Shown: positions 43,291 through 52,285 of the stretch, piece by piece
How the letters are laid out: every line of letters begins with the position of its first letter
How positions within the stretch are numbered: the stretch's first letter is position 1
Notes under the pieces: model-generated
What the model saw: the letters and a program-made list of their open reading frames with translations, nothing else
Told to the model about the DNA's origin: nothing
Databases searched by the model: none
Translations under genes and position numbers: made by a program
Assembly: GCA_963755335.1 (NCBI GenBank)
Contig: CAVWJW010000008.1
Location: 744,001 to 808,000 of the forward strand
Direction of reading: 5' to 3'
Length of the DNA stretch: 64,000 nucleotides
DNA from: UBA10649 sp963755335
GTDB taxonomy: Bacteria > Actinomycetota > Actinomycetes > S36-B12

Positions 43291-45249
43291 TCAATCACGT
43301 TGCGGTGCCTCAATTTCGGTCTTGACGATGGTTCGTTCCAACTCGGGCAATCCGACGTACTCGCCCTGCTTCTCGACCCAGTCGAGAGCGCGGAGGATGA
43401 TCCGTCGCTTGGCCTGCCAGTCCTTCGTCGTGGCCCGGTCCGGAGCCACCGAGGCGTGCAGCGCGTGCTCGTGGATGACGATCGCCTGCGTCTTCAGCAG
43501 CAGGTCCTCTACTGCCGAGGCGTCGGCTGGACGGTCGAGGCGCCGCTGCGCGGAGAGCACGGCGATCATGCCGGCGATCGATGTTCGCAGCTGTGCTGAC
43601 GGCAGGTCGGCGAGCTGTGAGGCGATGGCTTCGCGGACGGCCTCGTAGCCCAGGTCGCCTGGCCGCAGCTCCAGTGCCGTGCCGGCGACAGTGACCGCCG
43701 TGGCCACGCCGGTGAGGGCCGTGAGCGTGGCGATTCCACCGACCATGCCGCCCGGGCCGAACGTGGCCAACGTGCTGGCGATCGCTGCAGCCCCGGCAAG
43801 TCCGGCGGGCGCGGCCACGGCCAGGCCGACGCCGGTGAGGGCGAGCAGTCCGATACCCGCGCCGATGAGCACGCGACCCCACGGAAAGCCGGACTCGGAC
43901 AGGGCATCGCGGGCCTCCTTCACCGCTGCCGCGATGTGGCCGGCGAACTCGACTCCGCTGAAGCCGGATGGCGGTCCGATCTCGTCGAGCAGGAGGCCCA
44001 GGGCCTCGACGGAGTGCCCGCGGTCGATCGACAGGTCGAAGGGCGGCAGGGGAGGGGACAGCAGCAGGTCGACGGAGGCGATGAGCAGCTCATCGATCTC
44101 GTATCGCCCCGTGACCAGCCCGGACGCGTGGACGAGGAGGTCGTCGAGGCTCGGGGCCCGCCCCGGGGCCACGGCGGAGCTCGCCGCCTGGAGAAGGAGG
44201 TCGGCGCGCTCCTGTCCGTCGCGCGACAGCGCCCGCTGGACGAGCGCGTCGTACTGGCTGTGGGCGTTCGCGACGGTGCGCTGGGCCAGAGCGCGCCGCG
44301 CCGTGTCCACCGAGCGCTTGAAGCCCCACTTGTCGCTCAGGCAGGTCATCCAGAGGGCCTGGGTGAAGGCGAAGTTGAGCAGGAGCGCGTCCCACCGCGG
44401 GTCGAGCAGACGGGCGAGCTGGTTCTGCTCACGAGATCTCTGCGGAGGCCCGAACAGTGCCAGGCCGATCGCGGTCGACGTCACCGGATGCGACATGTAG
44501 GCCGCCAACCGGTGCGAGGCGCCCGTGTGGACCGGCTCGTCGAGGGCGGCGGGAAAGTACTGGCTTGCTCCGCGGCCGACCGTGACGAGGTCACCCGGAT
44601 CGAAGACGTTGACCCACGCCCTGACCGTGTCGACCGGGAACTCCGATTCGCTGGACAGGCCGCCGTTGTGGGACCGCAGCAGACGGACCCCCATCGGCGA
44701 TCCGATCGTGACGAGCAAGTCGACCCGAAGGTCCGGTGGGAGCCGCTTGAGCAGGTCGAGCATCACGATGGATCCGAGACTGTGCGCGATGATGACGCAC
44801 TCACCGGTCTCGGGCAGCTGCGACAGGACGGTTCGCCAGGCGGCGCGGCGGTGCCGCCGGTAGTGGGCATACCTGCGCACGGCGACCATTCCCGTCGCGA
44901 CGGCGTCGGACACGATGGTGTCGCTGGCCAGCTCGGCGTCCAGCCAGCCGGGATCGTTGCGGGACCTCTCCACGGTCGAGGCGATCGCGTCGCGACGGAT
45001 GAGGTACTCAGCCCAGGCCTCGTGACGCTCCCTGATCGGTGGCCGGTGCCAGGTCAACGGTGGTTCGTCGCCGTCCTCACCGGCCAGCAGCTCGTCGAGA
45101 TACTCGACGGCGATGATGACATCGTCAGCCGTTCCGACCGTCGGATAGCCCAGCGACGAGAGCCCTGTGTTGAGCGGGTCGAGCCACTTGTCTAGGGTCT
45201 CGGGTCCGCCCTTGCCGTGGACGAAGACGAGGGTCCGGCCGTGTGCCAT
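43291..45249 (-). CDS. Large alpha/beta hydrolase with hydrophobic C-terminal region
   Basis: 652 residues from ATG 45249. The N-terminal third is a lipase-like fold: TLVFVHGKGGPETLD, nucleophile elbow IIAHSLGSIVML (about residue 165), and DPGDLVTVG with a possible acid. A helical middle follows. At about residues 490-560 lies a glycine/alanine-rich pair of hydrophobic segments, VLIGAGIGLLALTGVGLAVA and GGIATLTALTGVATAVTVAG, able to cross or insert into a membrane. The last 90 residues are charged and helical (AQRRLDRPADASAVEDLL). Family not recognised. It is single-gene and long for a hydrolase. Confidence 0.82.
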   Translation of the reverse strand: MAHGRTLVFVHGKGGPETLDKWLDPLNTGLSSLGYPTVGTADDVIIAVEYLDELLAGEDGDEPPLTWHRPPIRERHEAWAEYLIRRDAIASTVERSRNDPGWLDAELASDTIVSDAVATGMVAVRRYAHYRRHRRAAWRTVLSQLPETGECVIIAHSLGSIVMLDLLKRLPPDLRVDLLVTIGSPMGVRLLRSHNGGLSSESEFPVDTVRAWVNVFDPGDLVTVGRGASQYFPAALDEPVHTGASHRLAAYMSHPVTSTAIGLALFGPPQRSREQNQLARLLDPRWDALLLNFAFTQALWMTCLSDKWGFKRSVDTARRALAQRTVANAHSQYDALVQRALSRDGQERADLLLQAASSAVAPGRAPSLDDLLVHASGLVTGRYEIDELLIASVDLLLSPPLPPFDLSIDRGHSVEALGLLLDEIGPPSGFSGVEFAGHIAAAVKEARDALSESGFPWGRVLIGAGIGLLALTGVGLAVAAPAGLAGAAAIASTLATFGPGGMVGGIATLTALTGVATAVTVAGTALELRPGDLGYEAVREAIASQLADLPSAQLRTSIAGMIAVLSAQRRLDRPADASAVEDLLLKTQAIVIHEHALHASVAPDRATTKDWQAKRRIILRALDWVEKQGEYVGLPELERTIVKTEIEAPQRD

Positions 45250-45411
45250 GTCGTCGACGTTAGCGCGTGCGAACGGAGCAGCGCGGCAGGCCGCCCGGCG
45301 CCGCCGCGCGTGGGCTCGCCGCATTCGTCACGGACATCGCTGCAGACTAGATTGACGACCTTCGCGACCTTCGCGTCGATCTGAGCCGTAGTTCCCAACC
45401 CTGGAGATGTG

Positions 45412-45921
45412 ATGAACAAGACGCTGCTGGCCAGCCTCAACCAGTCCGACCGTCTGCTCGTGGCGGAGACCGAGCCGGCGGCGCTGGCACTCCTTGACGA
45501 GGACGCGGTGTCGGCGCTGCACACCCGAGTTCTGCGGGCCCGCAACAAGGCCATGGGGATCTACCGGCGCGGGGCGACGACCAAGGTGTCCGCCAAGGGC
45601 GGCCGCGGCAAGGCGAGCCCGACGAACACCTTGGCGCGCACCCGCGTGGAGGCGTTCGAGGAGGCGCTTGGTCGCGTCAGCGCGCGCCTTGCCACCTTGG
45701 CGCGGCAGTCCGCCAAGGACCTGCGTGCCGAGCGCATCGCTGCGGCAGCAGCGGCAAAGGGCGGTGTACCCTCGAAGGCTGCCACCACAACGGGCAAGGG
45801 GCGGGCCGTCACCAAGGCGAAGGCGACCGAACGAAGCATGCGGACCCCGGTGCGCGAACGCAATCGCGCCAGCACGCAGGGCGCGAACGCCCGCTGGCAG
45901 GTCAAGCGCGACAGCAAGTAG
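45412..45921 (+). CDS. Basic Lys/Arg/Ala-rich protein
   Basis: 169 residues from ATG 45412 (GTG 45409 also possible). First half helical: MNKTLLASLNQSDRLLVAET, HTRVLRARNKAMGIYRR; second half AAAAAKGG, TTGKGRAVTKAKATERSMR is histone-H1-like in composition. Probably binds nucleic acid; inference from charge only. A hairpin follows. Confidence 0.72.
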   Translation: MNKTLLASLNQSDRLLVAETEPAALALLDEDAVSALHTRVLRARNKAMGIYRRGATTKVSAKGGRGKASPTNTLARTRVEAFEEALGRVSARLATLARQSAKDLRAERIAAAAAAKGGVPSKAATTTGKGRAVTKAKATERSMRTPVRERNRASTQGANARWQVKRDSK

Positions 45922-45932
45922 CGGCAAGACGC

Positions 45933-45968
45933 CGGTGGGCGCCGAACCGCGAGGTTCGACGCCCACCG
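45933..45968. terminator. Terminator between convergent genes
   Basis: CGGTGGGCG and CGAACC on the left pair with GGTTCG and CGCCCACCG on the right across GCGA, with one mismatch. It lies between the gene ending at 45921 and the leftward gene ending at 45991. Confidence 0.75.
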
Positions 45969-45990
45969 TCCGGGCGGGGGTAACCCGGAT

Positions 45991-46881
45991 CTACAGGACG
46001 ATCACCTTGACATAGAACTTCTTACCCGCCGCGCTGGTCAGCTGGACGTTGAACGGCCCCGCCTTGCTGACCATGAAGGCCGGCGTCGTCGCGCGACCGA
46101 ACTTCGTCGTGCGAACCTGTCCGATCGTGACCCAGGTGCCGTCAATGCGCACCCGAACGACCATCGTGGCCTTCTTCGGCAGGCCGCGGAGGTTGAGGAT
46201 CACCGACTGGCCCACCTTCGCCTGGACCGACGGTGCTGTTGCCCCGTTGACGCCCACGCGACGCGGAACAACCAGAGTCACCACGACCGAGCCGGCCTGC
46301 GGTGTCACCGCGGCCACCAGCGCACTGGGTGGCTGGGGACCGTTCTGCGCAGCCGGAGGCGGTGTCGACGCAGCAGCCGAGCTGCCGGAGCTGCTCGAGC
46401 CACCGGAGGAGCTTCCGCCGGCTGACCCACCCGATGTCCCACCAGCCGGAGGCTGGGCGGGCGGCTCGGCCGGAGGCTCGATGGGACCGCCCGGTGCATC
46501 AACGGCCGGCACCACGACGTTGGACACCGCTGCGGGGCCCGCACCGTTCCCGTTCACCGCCGAGACTCGGAAGGTGACCGAGTCGTTGTTGGTGAGCCCG
46601 CTGACCGTGGTCGACGTGCCACCGGCGGACTTCTTGTTTGCCGCGGGCCAGGTCAGCCCGTCGGTGGACCACTCCACCGTGTAGGACGTGATGCCGGATC
46701 CGCCGTTGGACAGCGGCGCATTCCACGTCAGGCCGGCGGTCTGGTCACCGGCCGTGCCCACCACGGTGCGAGGTGCCGTCGGCACTCCGGACACGCAGTT
46801 CCGCGGGTTACCGGGATTCCCCAAGTTCGTGGCCGGCGACACGGACCAGCCGGTGCGACTGATCGCCGCCGCGTCACTCAC
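45991..46881 (-). CDS. Fibronectin III and proline-rich protein, possible detached tail of the peroxidase
   Basis: 296 residues. One fibronectin III domain (VPTAPRTVVGTAGDQTAGLT to VTFRVSAVNGNGAGPA), a Pro/Ser/Gly linker (about residues 135-180) and a C-terminal beta domain (VGQSVILNLRGLPKKATMVV, FNVQLTSAAGKKFYVKVIVL). There is no signal peptide although such domains are extracellular, and the GTG start overlaps the peroxidase stop by four bases. So it is either coupled or, more likely, the C-terminal part of the preceding protein cut off by frameshift. Confidence 0.7.
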   Translation of the reverse strand: MSDAAAISRTGWSVSPATNLGNPGNPRNCVSGVPTAPRTVVGTAGDQTAGLTWNAPLSNGGSGITSYTVEWSTDGLTWPAANKKSAGGTSTTVSGLTNNDSVTFRVSAVNGNGAGPAAVSNVVVPAVDAPGGPIEPPAEPPAQPPAGGTSGGSAGGSSSGGSSSSGSSAAASTPPPAAQNGPQPPSALVAAVTPQAGSVVVTLVVPRRVGVNGATAPSVQAKVGQSVILNLRGLPKKATMVVRVRIDGTWVTIGQVRTTKFGRATTPAFMVSKAGPFNVQLTSAAGKKFYVKVIVL

Positions 46882-49800
46882 TCCTGTAGCGTGGCACGGT
46901 GACGTCGCTCGAACTTGACGAACTCGACTCCGCGGAGGGTGTCGACTCCGTCCACCGGGTTGGCCGATGTGTCCGTCACCGTCAACGTGTCATTCAGCGG
47001 ATGGTCGCGACGACCGAGTAGTTGCCACTGCGGACCGGTGAAGACGGCGGTGTCAGTGCCTCCCGGTGTGCGAACGATGCTGCGCACGATGTGGATATCG
47101 GCGGGGTTGATCTGCCCGTCGAGAACCTGCTGACGGATCTCGGTGAGGCTGTTGACCAATTTCGTCTGACCTGTGTTGGTCACGTCGGGCACCCGCAGCT
47201 GGACGTTCAGCCATGCGTCGCCGTCGATGAGGTCGTTGCCGCCTCGTCCCTCGAGCAGGTCGTTGCCGGGTCCGCCGATGAGGACGTTGCCGGCATCGAT
47301 GACCAGGCCACCGAGCAGCGCGGTGATCCCGGGCATCATTGACTCGTCCGACACCAGACCCTGCGCCGATCCGGGGATGGTCGGGTCGGCCACGAGCGTG
47401 GTGACGTTGTCACCCTGCAGCGTGTCGTTGCCCGGCCCACCGGACAGGGCCTCGACGTCGGCGAACCGATCGACGAGGGCGTTGCCGACCTCGCCGTTCG
47501 CCGGGACGAGCGGCCGGTTCAGGTCGAACTGTGCGTCGCCGGCTCCTGCCCGCTGGGTCTGCCAGTCGAAGCCGAAGCCGCCGTCGTACCTGTCGACTCC
47601 GGCACCGGCCACGGAGACGTCCTGTCCGCCCTCGCCGCTGATGTCGTCGTCACCGCTGTCACCGATGAGCACGTCATCGCCGGGCGGGTTGATGTCGATC
47701 CCGAACGGCGCACCCGTGTCACCAGTGATGCCGTCACCGGAAAGGCCACCTTCGATCCAGTCGTTGCCGTCGTCGCCCAGCACGACGTCCGCGTTCTGAC
47801 CGGCGAACACCAGGTCGTTGCCCGGACCCGACAGTGTCTCTGTCCCACCGGTGCCGCCTGTCATGAAGTCATGACCGGGACCACCCTGATTCAGGTCGAT
47901 GCCTGGACCGGAGTTGAGCACGTCGTTGCCCGGTCCGCCCTTGAGCGTGTCGTCCTGGCCGAGGTCGTTGAGGATGTCATCCCCAGCGCCGCCGACGATG
48001 TTGTCGACGCCGGCACCGCCCTGGAACCAGTCGTTGCCGTTGTTGCCGTGCAGGGTGTCGTCGCCCTCGTCACCCCAGATGCGGTCGTCGAACTCTGTCC
48101 CGCCGAAGGAGACGTGCTCGACGCCGCTGTACCGCACGGTCTGGTCGGCCGCCTTGGTCAGCAGTGCGGACTCGTCGTGCTCGGTTGTCGGATCGTCCTC
48201 GACGACGCGGCAGAAGCTGCCGATCCTGGCGAGGTCGAACGTGAAGCCCGGGCGCGAGAAGACATCGGCCGGGAGGTTCGTCGCATCGCTGTTGCGCATG
48301 ATCAGCTCAGCGAACGAGTTGCCCTCCAGCTGGGTCAGCAGGTTCATGCCGGCAGTGCGGGTGAGGTAGTAGAAGCGGTCGCCCTCCTGCAGGTTCTCCA
48401 ACTGCGTCTGGAAGACGTGGTTGAAGGTGGGGCCGAGGAGCCCGCTGAACGGTGTCTGCTTCTCCGCCAGTCCACCGACCCACAGGTCGACGTCCTCGAT
48501 GCCCGCGGTCGGTGAGGTCATGAACGCCACCGAGGCGGGATCGAGGGCGGCGGCCCCGTCGACGAGTGCCTGGGCCGCCGCGCGCTTCTGCGCGATGGTC
48601 CCGGCATTGAGAATGCTGGCGTCTCGGCCGTAGGCGGCGATGAAGTTCACCAGCGACTCGGGGTGGCGAATGGCCAGCCCGAACTGCGTCCAGCTCGCAT
48701 AGGGCGCCAGCGCGGGATCACCCGTGCTGAACACGGGATCGTTGCCGCTGAAGAAGAACCGGCGCAGCTCGTTGAGTGTCGACATGCCGGTGTCTCGTCC
48801 GCGCACCAGGTTCAGGGCGGCCAGGTCGAGTGGCAGTCCGACCAGGCGGTTGCGCAACGCATCGGTGACGAACTCATCGAGTTCGTTGCCCACCTGCTGC
48901 GTCATGCCTCGGGCGATGCTGCCCGCTGCCTGGGCGGCTGTCATGGGCGTCCCGTTCTGCCCGTTGTCCGTGAATGCCGGCGGGTTGAGGAAGGCGTCGA
49001 ACAGCGCCATGTCGTTGCGGGTTCCGTTCGCGTTGACGCGATCGATGTTCTCGGTCAGCATCGAGTGCCCGAACCGGTAGACGGCATGGGCGAACTCGCC
49101 GGTGATGTTGGCATTGAGGGTGGGGTCGTACCCGGCGAAGGCGCGGATCGCGGGCTGGATCTTGCGGCCGAACTCCTCGAACACCAGGTGCTGGTATTCC
49201 ATCTCGGTGACGAAACGCGCGGCCTGGAACAGCCGCTCCTCGTACGCCCACCCGGGTGCGGTCTGGAATCCCGACTTCAGGGCCGCGTCGGATGTCGTGC
49301 CAAGGATGGACGTGATGTCGTCGACCACCCGGTTGTGCTCGGAGTGGAACACGGTGTGGATGGCGGTCAGGCCGATGTTCTCGTTGCCACGCCCGTCACC
49401 GGTGATGAAGTGAGCATCGAGCATCTCGTCGTCATACGTGTTCGGTGCGGCGAGGGGCCCGGGTCCGTTGATGGCCGAATCGCTGTCAGGACTGCCCTTG
49501 GGCACCGCATTGTGCGCGATGTCGTCGAGGAAGGCGTGGCCCGTGCGGACCGCACCGGTCAGGGCGATCGGCGCGGCGGGGTTGCCCTCGGCGAAGCCAC
49601 CGGCGGTGAGTGCGACCTGCGGGAAGCCGTTCGGCCCGCGCAGGAACCGGCCGTACTCATCTGTGGCGATCAGCGGGATGTTGGTGACGTCGGTGTCCTC
49701 CAGCGCGATACCGAGCATGTTGGCCGCTTGGGCCTTCACCTCGGCCCAGTTGCCGATGACGCCCCCGGGACCGTCGATGAGCTTGCCGGTGGCCATGGGC

Positions 49801-49952
49801 TTGGCGCCGACCATCGTGTACTCGCGCAGGAAGACCTGATGGGCGGGGTGCGACGTATAGGTCTGGTTCTGGTCGACATACGGCGTCGTGGTGTTCTTGC
49901 CCACCGGGAAGCCACCGTCGAGGACGGTGCGGCTCACCGGCATGAAGTTCAC
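46878..49952 (-). CDS. Animal-type heme peroxidase with RTX calcium repeats, lacks N-terminus
   Basis: 1024 residues. Peroxidase core: IHTVFHSEHNRVVDDI (catalytic Arg region), YQHLVFEEFGRKI, and proximal histidine in YRFGHSMLTENID. From about residue 630 come RTX nonapeptides: DEGDDTLHGNNGNDWFQGG, GGPGNDVLNSGPG and many more to about 930, ending VDTLRGVEFVKFE. The distal-histidine segment that should precede NFMPVSRT is not found, and there is no signal peptide. Upstream in the same frame RWAQLRPNDDPLWTPGS is open, then a TGA. So the 5' part is lost or displaced. Confidence 0.82.
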   Translation of the reverse strand: MNFMPVSRTVLDGGFPVGKNTTTPYVDQNQTYTSHPAHQVFLREYTMVGAKPMATGKLIDGPGGVIGNWAEVKAQAANMLGIALEDTDVTNIPLIATDEYGRFLRGPNGFPQVALTAGGFAEGNPAAPIALTGAVRTGHAFLDDIAHNAVPKGSPDSDSAINGPGPLAAPNTYDDEMLDAHFITGDGRGNENIGLTAIHTVFHSEHNRVVDDITSILGTTSDAALKSGFQTAPGWAYEERLFQAARFVTEMEYQHLVFEEFGRKIQPAIRAFAGYDPTLNANITGEFAHAVYRFGHSMLTENIDRVNANGTRNDMALFDAFLNPPAFTDNGQNGTPMTAAQAAGSIARGMTQQVGNELDEFVTDALRNRLVGLPLDLAALNLVRGRDTGMSTLNELRRFFFSGNDPVFSTGDPALAPYASWTQFGLAIRHPESLVNFIAAYGRDASILNAGTIAQKRAAAQALVDGAAALDPASVAFMTSPTAGIEDVDLWVGGLAEKQTPFSGLLGPTFNHVFQTQLENLQEGDRFYYLTRTAGMNLLTQLEGNSFAELIMRNSDATNLPADVFSRPGFTFDLARIGSFCRVVEDDPTTEHDESALLTKAADQTVRYSGVEHVSFGGTEFDDRIWGDEGDDTLHGNNGNDWFQGGAGVDNIVGGAGDDILNDLGQDDTLKGGPGNDVLNSGPGIDLNQGGPGHDFMTGGTGGTETLSGPGNDLVFAGQNADVVLGDDGNDWIEGGLSGDGITGDTGAPFGIDINPPGDDVLIGDSGDDDISGEGGQDVSVAGAGVDRYDGGFGFDWQTQRAGAGDAQFDLNRPLVPANGEVGNALVDRFADVEALSGGPGNDTLQGDNVTTLVADPTIPGSAQGLVSDESMMPGITALLGGLVIDAGNVLIGGPGNDLLEGRGGNDLIDGDAWLNVQLRVPDVTNTGQTKLVNSLTEIRQQVLDGQINPADIHIVRSIVRTPGGTDTAVFTGPQWQLLGRRDHPLNDTLTVTDTSANPVDGVDTLRGVEFVKFERRHRATLQE

Positions 49953-52049
49953 GGGGGAGCCCGGCGTCCACAGCGGATCATCGTTGGGGCGCAGCTGCGC
50001 CCAGCGCGCATGTCAACGCCGGTCACGCGATTCGAGCGGGGACGCTTGACGCGCAGGACGACTGCCTTGTTGACCGGAATGCGAACCACGGGCGCCTTGG
50101 CCGCCGTCAATGCCGGGATGCCGCGGGCTCGGATGCGCAACGCCGATGCCGACGCCGACTTGGGCAGGGCGAACCAGCCTGCGGCGAGCCGCACTGCAGC
50201 GGCGGCGGCCAGGACCGGCCGTGCGCCTACAGGGGTGGAGGCTCCGGTGGCGACAGGGAGCGCTCCCGATGCGACGGCGAAGCGACCGCGAGAGGGTGAT
50301 TCGAGGTAGCCCGGGCTGGCGTCGGCTACGACGACGACGTAGTACCTCGACCCCGGGCTCAGGCCCGCCAGCGTGATCGGGCTGCTCGATCCCGAGCGCG
50401 AGGTCACCAGGGTCGTCTGGTCCTCGCTGAAGGCCTGCGCCGTGTAGGTCTGGCCCGAGGGCGACCCCGACAGCGCCGTGAAGGTGACGATCAGTGTTCC
50501 CGGCGACGGCCCCCCGGCCACACTGATGATCTGCGGGGGAGCCAGTCGTTCGCCGCTGGGGGCCGACAGTCCGCTGCGCGAGGTGGAGCGCGACCCGATG
50601 TAGCCGGGCAGGGGATCCGCGACGATGACCACCGTGTACGTGGTCGCTGGTGACAGTCCGGTGATGTCGGTCAGGGCGGAGAACGGTCGCACTGTCTTGA
50701 GGAGCGTCGCTCCGGACGCGTCGTACAGCTCGGCTGCGTAGGACTGGCCCGTTGGGGCGTTCGCGGATCCGGAGAACAGGACCCGCAAGGCCCCCGCAGA
50801 GCTGCCGGCCTGAACCGCGAGGATGGTCGGTGGCAGCAGTTGCGCCGACTCCACCGTCACGGTCAGACGGGCGGTCGCTGTCGCGGAAGCTGAGTCCGTG
50901 GCCGTGATGACGACGTCCGAGGTCGGCCAGGTGGCCGTTGGGCGGCCGGTGACCCGGCCGATCGTCGGATGGATCACCAGTCCGGGTGGAAGCGTTGCCG
51001 CGTACGTCACGCCGTCAGACAGGCCCGTGGCGGTGAGCGGCAATGTCGGCGTGATCGCCTGCCCGACGATCCCACGAACCTCCTGAGTCAGTGGGCTCAC
51101 CGTGCTGACCCTTATCCGCACAGTCGTGCTGGCGATGGCAGCGTCCGTCGCGTCGTAGGCGGTCACGGTGAACGTGGTCGGCGGCAGCGGCGCGGCTGGC
51201 GTCCAGCTCAGCGAGCCGGCGGGGTCGATGGCCAGTCCTGTGGGCGGTGCAGGGGTCAGCGCGTAGTGCATTCCCGGCCAGGCCGGATCGCCGAAGGAGA
51301 CTCCGGTGACCGGCGAGCTCAGCTCCCCGGCGATCGTCGCGGTGGACGACGGGGAGAGCCCCGCCACCGATGCGGACACCGATGCTCGTGGTCGCCTGCG
51401 CTCCGTCGGGGGTCGTGGCGGTGACGGTGTAGGTCGTGAGCGGCGCCGGAGTGACGGCCTGGCCCGCCAGCGTGCCGTCTGCGCCAAGGCTGAGGCCGGC
51501 CGGCAGGACCGGATCCGTGGTGAAGGACCACGGTCCGGCCAGGTCAGGCGACGACAGGGTGAGTGGCGGAGTGACGGGTGGGTTCACCGTCCCGGTGGCG
51601 GGCGATCCGACGGCTGCGAGGTGACCGTCGACGCGGATCGTGACTTCTGACGACGCGGACGTGCTGGCGGGAACGGTGGGATTCGCAGGATCCGCCGACG
51701 GATCGAGCGCGGTTACGGTGAAGACGGTGGGCGGCAGCGGCGTCGTGGGGGAGCCCAGGATCTGGGCGCTGCGGAAGTCGTCCGCGGGCACCAAGGTCAA
51801 TCCCGCGGGCAGCGGTGGGGTCACCGAATACAGCGGGGAGCTATCCACCGCGTCGGTGGTGAACGTCACCGTGAGGGGCTCGCCCGCCGCGACCACGATC
51901 GACGACGGGGACGCGGCGAGGCTGCCCACTGCGTCAGCGGGCGTGAAGACGGCTCCGGGGACCAGGGACAACGCGACACCGGCGAGAGCCGCCCACGCGG
52001 CACGAGCGCGCCACGACGGGCACCCGGGGCGCTCGCGTGTCGTCAGCAT
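49949..52049 (-). pseudogene. Secreted Ig-like repeat protein, frameshifted
   Basis: ATG 52049 after GAAAGGG gives a signal peptide (about 45 residues ending PADAVGS). Putative Ig-like repeats follow: LYSVTPPLPAGLTLVPADD, LAGPWSFTTDPVLPAGLSLG. Near 51375-51390 the frame changes and the next frame continues VSASVAGLSPSSTATIAGEL, GLAIDPAGSLSWTPAAPLPP and two fibronectin-like units. Removing one base gives 700 codons. The 3' end VNKAVVLRVKRPRSNRVTGV stops inside a beta domain like that of the 45991 gene and then runs four bases into the peroxidase frame. Confidence 0.78.
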
Positions 52050-52076
52050 CGGTATCCCTTTCGTGGGCAACCTGCG

Positions 52077-52285
52077 GCCGAACCTTAGGAATTGACTAAA
52101 TGGAGGTTAAGTTGGTCGTGACCATAAGGGACAAACCGACCCGTCAGCGAGGCATGATGCCCGAATTGTTCGATTACAAAACGGTCATAAATGGTCATTA
52201 AGCATGAAGTGCCGGTAAGGCCCTGACGGCGTCTGACCGGGCGTACTGTGCCGTCGGACCGAACGTCGACGAGGGGACTTCCACG
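52077..52285. promoter_or_regulatory. AT-rich divergent promoter region
   Basis: About 210 bases between the Ig-like gene and the reductase gene, notably AT-rich. Contains a direct repeat GGTCAT-AAAT-GGTCAT near 52185-52200 and a related GTGACCAT near 52118. Regulatory role inferred from position only. Confidence 0.45.

Noticed and set aside
47200..48110. CRISPR-like short repeats
   Set aside because: The periodic pattern is the coding of RTX nonapeptides in the peroxidase gene, not identical repeats with spacers.
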